Source: Bolinopsis microptera
Lineage: Eukaryota > Ctenophora > Tentaculata > Lobata > Bolinopsidae
Assembly: GCF_026151205.1 (NCBI RefSeq)
Contig: NC_087079.1
Location: forward strand, 18,403,571-18,467,570
Direction: 5' to 3'
Length of the DNA stretch: 64,000 nucleotides
Shown here one piece after another: positions 58,845-64,000 of this stretch. The notes under the pieces were generated by a model, which ran no database searches, had not been told where the DNA came from, and was given only the letters and a program-made list of their open reading frames with translations. Position 1 is the first letter of the stretch. The number at the start of each line of letters is the position of its first letter. The translations under genes and the position numbers were made by a program.

Positions 58845-60130
58845 CTGATGGAACAGAGTTAGAGACTAACATACTGAAGTTATTAGTTTTAACATTTTAC
58901 CGATTATTTGTAATACAATATTTGTGATATTATGTTAGTAATTAAAACTAATTAAAAGAATTCAAACTTGCAAATTTCAATTTGCAGTTTCTGAATGTTA
59001 TCAATCTGTGGATTTTTAATCTGTGAAATTTTGAACAAATTTTTGAAAAATTTCGTGCTTCAAAAATTAATTTTGGTACTAAAAGTTGCGTCTGACTAAG
59101 CTCATTACGATCCTGTAAGAATTATGTCAAAATATTCAATATGTTAGGAGTCCCACATACAGCTCGACGTTATCGTGCTACACGGTGAATTTTCATTATT
59201 CACACTTAGAGGCAACTTTTGGTACCAAATTTATCGAAAATCAGAGACAACAAATTCTGTGCCAGCTCATGGCGCTTATTACATATAATAGCAGTGGCGT
59301 AGGACTGATGAAAAGTTTGAAAATTAGAAATTTTCAGAAAATGTGTTATTGGACTGCCGATCTGGGGAGCAACCTAGGGCCCTCTATATATTCATGCCCA
59401 TTGTAGGCTGCTACCCCGATCCCCGAGACTTCGTCTTACTTTCGTCTGGTTTCCACTCTCTCTTCATACCAAGTTACTAGCTAGGTAACAAGGTAATCGA
59501 GGAGACAGTTTTCAACGTAACAACGATTTCAGCCGGTTCGGACAAATCTTTATTCTACCAACTGAACAACAAATCAGTGCACTGCCATCTGTACGCGTCC
59601 TCACACACTGTTCTTAAACCAGAGTTAGCTTTATACCAACATAGTTCACGAAATATTTACTTGTATGTACCCCTAATCATCGAATTACCACCCAATTTCA
59701 CGCTATTACAACTCCCTGCAACTCCACTGCAACTCCAAGCTCTTAATTACGCCTTATATGGATGTGTAATGAGCTGTGCAAATATCACGTGCTAGAAGCA
59801 GCTCTTAATTGCGCCTTATATGGTGCGTAATCGGGTCTGCATGATAGCTCAATGTCACGCGCTATACATCCAACCAGTAAACGCGCTCAATCGATATCTC
59901 GTGACTGTCACGTGACAGCTATCCAAGGAAATTCTCTATATGGCGCCTCCGGTGTAAACTAGGAAAGAGCTAGTTTGAGCCTTAAATAGGCGGGATATTT
60001 AATATTATTAACTTCTACCATCACCCAAGCAGGTGGCGGTGGAGCTGAAAGTTGGCCTGTGTGAGATCGCTATTCCTGCGATATCAGACAAGAGCACGCT
60101 TCACACATTCTGGCGAGCCTCCCTTTACAG

Positions 60131-60682
60131 GAGGACTCTTATGGAATTAAAGAAAAGAAGTACTTATACTTTACGTGTAACAGATGGTTAGCCAGATCTG
60201 AAGACGACGGGGAGATCGTCCGGGAGCTGATCGCTACGGATGAAAACGGAGTGCCTATAAGCTCTGCAGAAGGTGGGCCTCTATTTGAACTGTGTGGGGT
60301 TCAGAGTTGTACGGAACAATGTTGATTACACTTCAGGTTTAATAACCTGCACTATTAACAATGTTGATAACACAAGCGATAGCGCCCTATCTGATGTCTC
60401 TTCTTCCCAGTTTCAGATCACTGCCTCTAACCAGACGAAGTTTTCGTTACAAAAAACCGGAAATCGTTATCTCTTTAAAGTAAGGCCCTGGCCAGTAAGG
60501 GTTTCTGGGCTCGTCTAAATTTCTTCGAAGTATAAAATTATCTGCATTGATCTGAAACGAATTATTAAAATAACGGACTACCTCATATAAGGCTTGGTCA
60601 AATTGTTTATGTCCCCAGAATCAATCTCACCAATCTGGACAAAAGGTTTTTCAACTTTGTTCTGAGATCTTTGCTCCAGTAA
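60131..60682 (+). CDS. PLAT-protein 3' exons, array copy 6 (best reading frame)
   Basis: Exons 60131-60272, 60305-60336, 60411-60479, 60619-60645, stop 60680-60682. Phases join correctly: 142 nt ends with one base, the 32-nt microexon adds two and ends in frame. The reading is CNRWLARSEDDGEIVREL, ATDENGVPISSAE, ELYGTMLITLQ, FQITASNQTKFSLQKTG, NRYLFK and NQSHQSGQK. The third exon is 69 nt here but 78 nt in copies 3-5. A 2-base and a 7-base indel there keep the overall frame but change most residues. This copy looks the more protein-like. The PLAT assignment is firm for the first exon; the tail is unassigned. Confidence 0.65.
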
Positions 60683-60787
60683 TTGGTAATGTTGTAGGTT
60701 TATAACCTACCAAGACTCGTCGACGGTCTTGTCGTAGTATTTGGAACAAATATTTTACGAGTATCACCTGTTAAATCCAATGTACTA

Positions 60788-60793
60788 AATAAA
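60788..60793 (+). terminator. AATAAA poly(A) signal of the PLAT-protein gene, copy 6
   Basis: AATAAA within ctaaataaaag, 106 bases after the stop codon. It is repeated at the same place in every unit. It faces the minus-strand poly(A) signal about 260 bases away. Confidence 0.65.
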
Positions 60794-61048
60794 AGAATTT
60801 GTAATCAAAATAATTGTAGCAACATTTAAATAAGAACCATGTCAGCTGTAAGTACAACTACAATTTCAGTATAAATGAAATTATAAAAATAAAAGCAATC
60901 CTAAAACTGTCAGTTAAATTGAAATACTTGCTTCGCATCAGTTTGAAAACGATACATGAACTAATAGTCACACTGCCACCATATTCAATATTCGATCCCA
61001 GCCACACCAAATGATTCAAATAACGACTAAAACACCACAAATAATACA

Positions 61049-61054
61049 TTTATG
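61049..61054 (-). terminator. CATAAA variant poly(A) signal, membrane-protein copy 7
   Basis: The plus strand reads tttatg here where copies 1-6 read tttatt, so the minus-strand signal is CATAAA instead of AATAAA. Confidence 0.5.
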
Positions 61055-61093
61055 CTTGCGGATGAAGGGTGCGGGCGAACATGGCACATGCAC

Positions 61094-62305
61094 TCATATA
61101 CTCCCAGGAGTCCCCCGGGGTTTTGTATAAAGCGGTGTTTTAAGTCTAGTAGGGGTCACTGTCACTGACGCCGGCCTGAACGGGGAACCTATCTTAACTG
61201 GAGTAGTTAACATTGAGTTCATAGTTAGGGGCGAGTCCCACTGAGACGAAGTGGATTTGAGACGTCTGTAGCTGGCGGTGGTTAGGAAGACGATCCCAAT
61301 GACGATTAGAAGGACGAGGAGTCCCAGGACGACAGTGGGGAGGAGAGTGCTGATAAGTTCGGAAAACTCCAGTTTGATGGGAGGTGGAGTTAGGTCGGGT
61401 TCTGAGGGTGTTATCAGTACTTCGTACACTTCCTTCTGACCTGATGGAAGAGAGTTAGAGACTACTGAAGTTATTAGTTTTAGGATTTTACCGATTAATT
61501 TGATGAAAGGTGCGAGGCAAGAGTTTGGTGTTTTTACCAGCAGTTTCTAGCGAAACAAAACAAAGCAGCTAACCCAAGACCCAAGTACTAACCAGAAGTA
61601 GGACAGAGAAAAGTGAGAGAATGGACAGCCTGGGTGTTCCAGTTGAGCAGGGATAGGTGGAAGTGAGACGAGGTTTTAATAATGTTCAGATCACCGCCAG
61701 CTCTGTCGTCTAACGTCACCTGAACAAGGTTCCAGCTTTGAGCTAGTTTGTAATTTTATAAATAAATATAAAATTATATAAATAATAGACTGACCCGACG
61801 GTCACTGCATTGCCTGGGGAGTGGCGTCATGTTTCTCTATGCTAATGTTTTGGAGAATTGGCTACCTAGAAAATATCGGATTGTGCGAAGCAAAACTTTA
61901 AAAGGCAAGACAGAGTGGTTCTCTACCCCCTAGTCTATAATATTTACCTGAACAAGCGAAAATTCTCCCTCCACAAGGAAGATATCAGTAGTAGGACTCT
62001 CTGAAGAGAGAGAAGTCTTCTCTCCAGATAACTTAAAACCTGTAGAAAGTTATGAAACTTGCAGTTAGTGGTACGTTAAAGTGTCTGTATCTGTTATTAG
62101 TACGGTCTACCAAGATAATCTCTAGTCACGATGTGTGATGTCATAACACGTGTGTCATACTCGAAGTCTACTCGAAAAAGTAATTGTTTCTGGAGGTTAA
62201 AAATGTAAGGGCAAGTTTACTCACGTGATACGAATGGTATCTGGATGGAGCTGGATACAGCACCCTTTACTTTTACAGTCACCAGCGGAGATACGGTCGA
62301 TACAG
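61094..62305 (-). CDS. Single-pass membrane protein, last four exons (probable parent copy)
   Basis: Minus-strand exons 62225-62305, 61948-62039, 61593-61719 and 61094-61440, each with good acceptor and donor sites and matching phases (1, 0, 1). They read VTVKVKGAVSSSIQIPFVS, RFKLSGEKTSLSSES, IFLVEGEFSLVQ, VTLDDRAGGDLNIIKTSSHF and HSLTFLCPTSG. The terminal exon shared with the array follows: juxtamembrane QKEVYEVLITPSEP, a ~24-residue membrane span, and a Ser/Pro/Thr-rich tail. The fragment is extracellular or lumenal beta-rich, then TM, then a short tail. The order of beta strands, one C-terminal TM and an SP/TP-rich tail recalls the nucleoporin NUP210/gp210 family, but similarity is weak. 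The 5' exons lie beyond what I can find (62330-64000). It has two private silent changes relative to the other copies. Confidence 0.7.
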
Positions 62306-63104
62306 CTGCAAAAAATAATCGGTTAGATCTGCTGAATAAGTGGTTTAATTGGTGGTTTTGTAACTAATATGATACTTAAGTTTCTCACTTTCTGTCCCTT
62401 CTCTCTTTCTCCTTTCTGTCCCTCCCTCACAGACTTACCTTACATTCCGTAATTTTTAATTAAGTTTGAGTGTGTTCTTTCACTCTCACTGGTAATATTT
62501 CATAATTTTGTTTGAGGTATGTACATTTTACTTCGGTCACTTGAAATTGCTTTTTTTCGGAGGCTTCGGTGCTGGTTTCGACTGAGCGGGTTCATACTTT
62601 TGCAACTTCTTAACTGCCAAAATTGTTACACTAGTTGGCCATTGCATTGGTAGACACAATCTTAGCAAAATACTGCTAAATTGCAGTATTAAATTGCAGT
62701 ACCTATTAAATTACAGTATTACATTTTCATATTAAATACGCAAACGATAGCCATCTTGTATGCCATGCTCCCGGAAATTATTAGACTGAAAATAGTCCAA
62801 ATTTCAAAGAATATCTTTATAATCATTAATGTAATATCTTAATCTCGGTATCGTGTTATTGCAACGGTCATCATGTATAATGTTCTATTCAGTATTCTCA
62901 ACAGTCGATATATGTAAACTATAAGCATTTGAATAAGATGTGGGTAATAATAGGGAGGCGGTGCAAGCCTTTCAAACAGATTAACAGATCAAGTTAAATT
63001 ATATTACGTGTCATATCAGCTTTAAATTGATATTACAACCCTGTCCATTAAGAAGGTGGTAGCCACGTGACCACTTTCATCCATTCAGCTAATATTCATT
63101 ATTC

Positions 63105-63780
63105 AGCCAACATATTATTCAGAACATGCTAGATTGAACAGTTTAAATGTTATCAATCTGTGAATTTTTAATCTGTGAAATTTTGAACAAATTTTTGAAA
63201 AATTTCGTGCTAAAAGTTGCGTCTGACTAAGCTCATTACGATCCTGTAAGAATTATTTCAAAATATTCAATATGTTAGGAGTCCCACATACAGCTCGACG
63301 TTATCGTGCTACACGGTGAATTTTCATTATTCACACTTAGAGGCATTTTTTGGTACCAAATTTATCGATCAAAATCAGAGACAACAAATTCTGTGCCAGC
63401 TCATGGCGCTTATTACATAGCAGTGCCGTAGGATGAAAAGTTTGAAAATTAGTTACAAATTTTCAGAAAATGTGTTATTGGACTGCCGATCTGGGGAGCA
63501 ACCTAGGGCCCTCTATATATTCATGCCCATTGTAGGCTGCATCCCCGATCCCCGAGACTTCGTCTTACTTTCGTCTGGTTTCCACTCTCTCTTCATACCA
63601 AGTTACTAGCTAGGTAACAAGGTAATCGAGGAGACAGTTTTCAACGTAACAACGATTTCAGCCGGTTCGGACAAATCTTTATTCTAACCATTTGAACAAC
63701 AAATCAGTGCACTTCCATCTGTACGCGCCCTCACACACTGTTCTAAAACCAAAGTTAACTTTATAACCAACATAGTTTAT
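63105..63780. repeat. Degraded partial array unit (right edge)
   Basis: Matches the 5' part of the unit (catattattcagaacatgct ... tctgccgatctggggagc ... aggtaatcgaggagacag), then accumulates indels and loses similarity near 63780. 62310-63100 between the gene exons and this repeat holds AT-rich DNA without a supported exon. 63780-64000 shows nothing recognisable. Confidence 0.8.
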
Positions 63781-64000
63781 ATAAACAAAAGCTCTAAGAA
63801 ACAGATAGTAAACAAAGTAAACATTTCTGTCCCCTAATCTTTCTCAAACAAAAGTCATGCAATTTGCATACTTCTCCATTTAACTCTATTCTGAGCAATT
63901 AACGTTAAATAGTTCAAATCACATAAATTATTTAACGATAATTTTCGGACACTAAGGTCGTGTAGAATCAGTGAGAAAAGGTTGACCGGTTCCCCCCCTT

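Larger units (their letters stand above)
44074..63780. repeat. Tandem array of ~2.3-2.7-kb gene-end units
   Basis: The same segment recurs head to tail. The minus-strand membrane-protein exon begins at 45978, 48660, 50990, 53625, 56229, 58844 and 61440 (spacing 2682, 2330, 2635, 2604, 2615, 2596). The first unit is partial (it starts after the plus-strand penultimate exons) and is split by a 1-kb insertion. The last is a degraded partial copy (63105-63780). Middle units (50.9-60 kb) are nearly identical, the outer ones more diverged. This pattern fits unequal crossing-over with homogenisation. Confidence 0.95.

Noticed and set aside
62420-62520. Further upstream exon of the membrane-protein gene
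   Set aside because: A good minus-strand donor (gtaagt at ~62437) exists, but all three frames have stops before an acceptor.

Overview
The window is eukaryotic, almost certainly metazoan. It has spliced exons with GT/AG introns, poly(A) signals, an ER membrane-protein gene (TMEM147), a PLAT (lipoxygenase-homology) exon, a Ly6/uPAR-type exon, non-LTR retrotransposons, a FLYWCH-MULE transposon and many MITE and foldback elements. Introns are short, intergenic DNA is AT-rich and repeats dominate. This suggests a marine or early-branching invertebrate, but I cannot name a species. No bacterial operon, CRISPR or phage features are present.

Layout. 0.19-1.15 kb: relic of a FLYWCH + MULE transposase gene, split by a 428-bp MITE with an 8-bp target duplication. 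1.2-10.6 kb: satellites, a 1.67-kb foldback element, dispersed repeats and a 5'-truncated LINE (LINE-A, RT at 4.58-6.0 kb). 11.1-12.5 kb and 17.3-18.5 kb: two long minisatellites. 14.29-15.53 kb: five exons of TMEM147 with several single-base frameshifts. 20.27-20.56 kb: a candidate terminal exon of unknown function. 22.3-31 kb: nested MITE and foldback elements and segmental duplications. 32.2-39.3 kb: a long LINE (LINE-B) with an uninterrupted RT ORF. Its frameshifted upstream part reads as AlkB-like dioxygenase, coiled coil, SGNH esterase and APE-type endonuclease. 39.7-40.7 kb: Ly6-like exon(s) on the minus strand. 41.3-44.07 kb: a TIR element, a LINE tail fragment and a large hairpin.

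44.07-63.78 kb is the most striking region: a tandem array of ~2.3-2.7-kb units. Each full unit carries the converging 3' ends of two genes. On the plus strand are a PLAT-domain exon, two or three small exons, a stop and AATAAA. On the minus strand is the last exon of a single-pass membrane protein with its own poly(A) signal. The membrane-protein exon occurs seven times with identical protein sequence, and every nucleotide difference is silent. The PLAT exon on the other strand occurs six times with mostly amino-acid-changing differences. Only the rightmost copy still has its upstream exons (61.59-62.31 kb), with matching phases. This looks like an expanded gene-end cassette in which one strand's coding sequence is preserved.

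Reading frames break by single bases in TMEM147, the Ly6 exon and the 5' half of LINE-B. The RT ORF and the array exons do not break. Local consensus errors and genuine decay cannot be told apart from this sequence alone.
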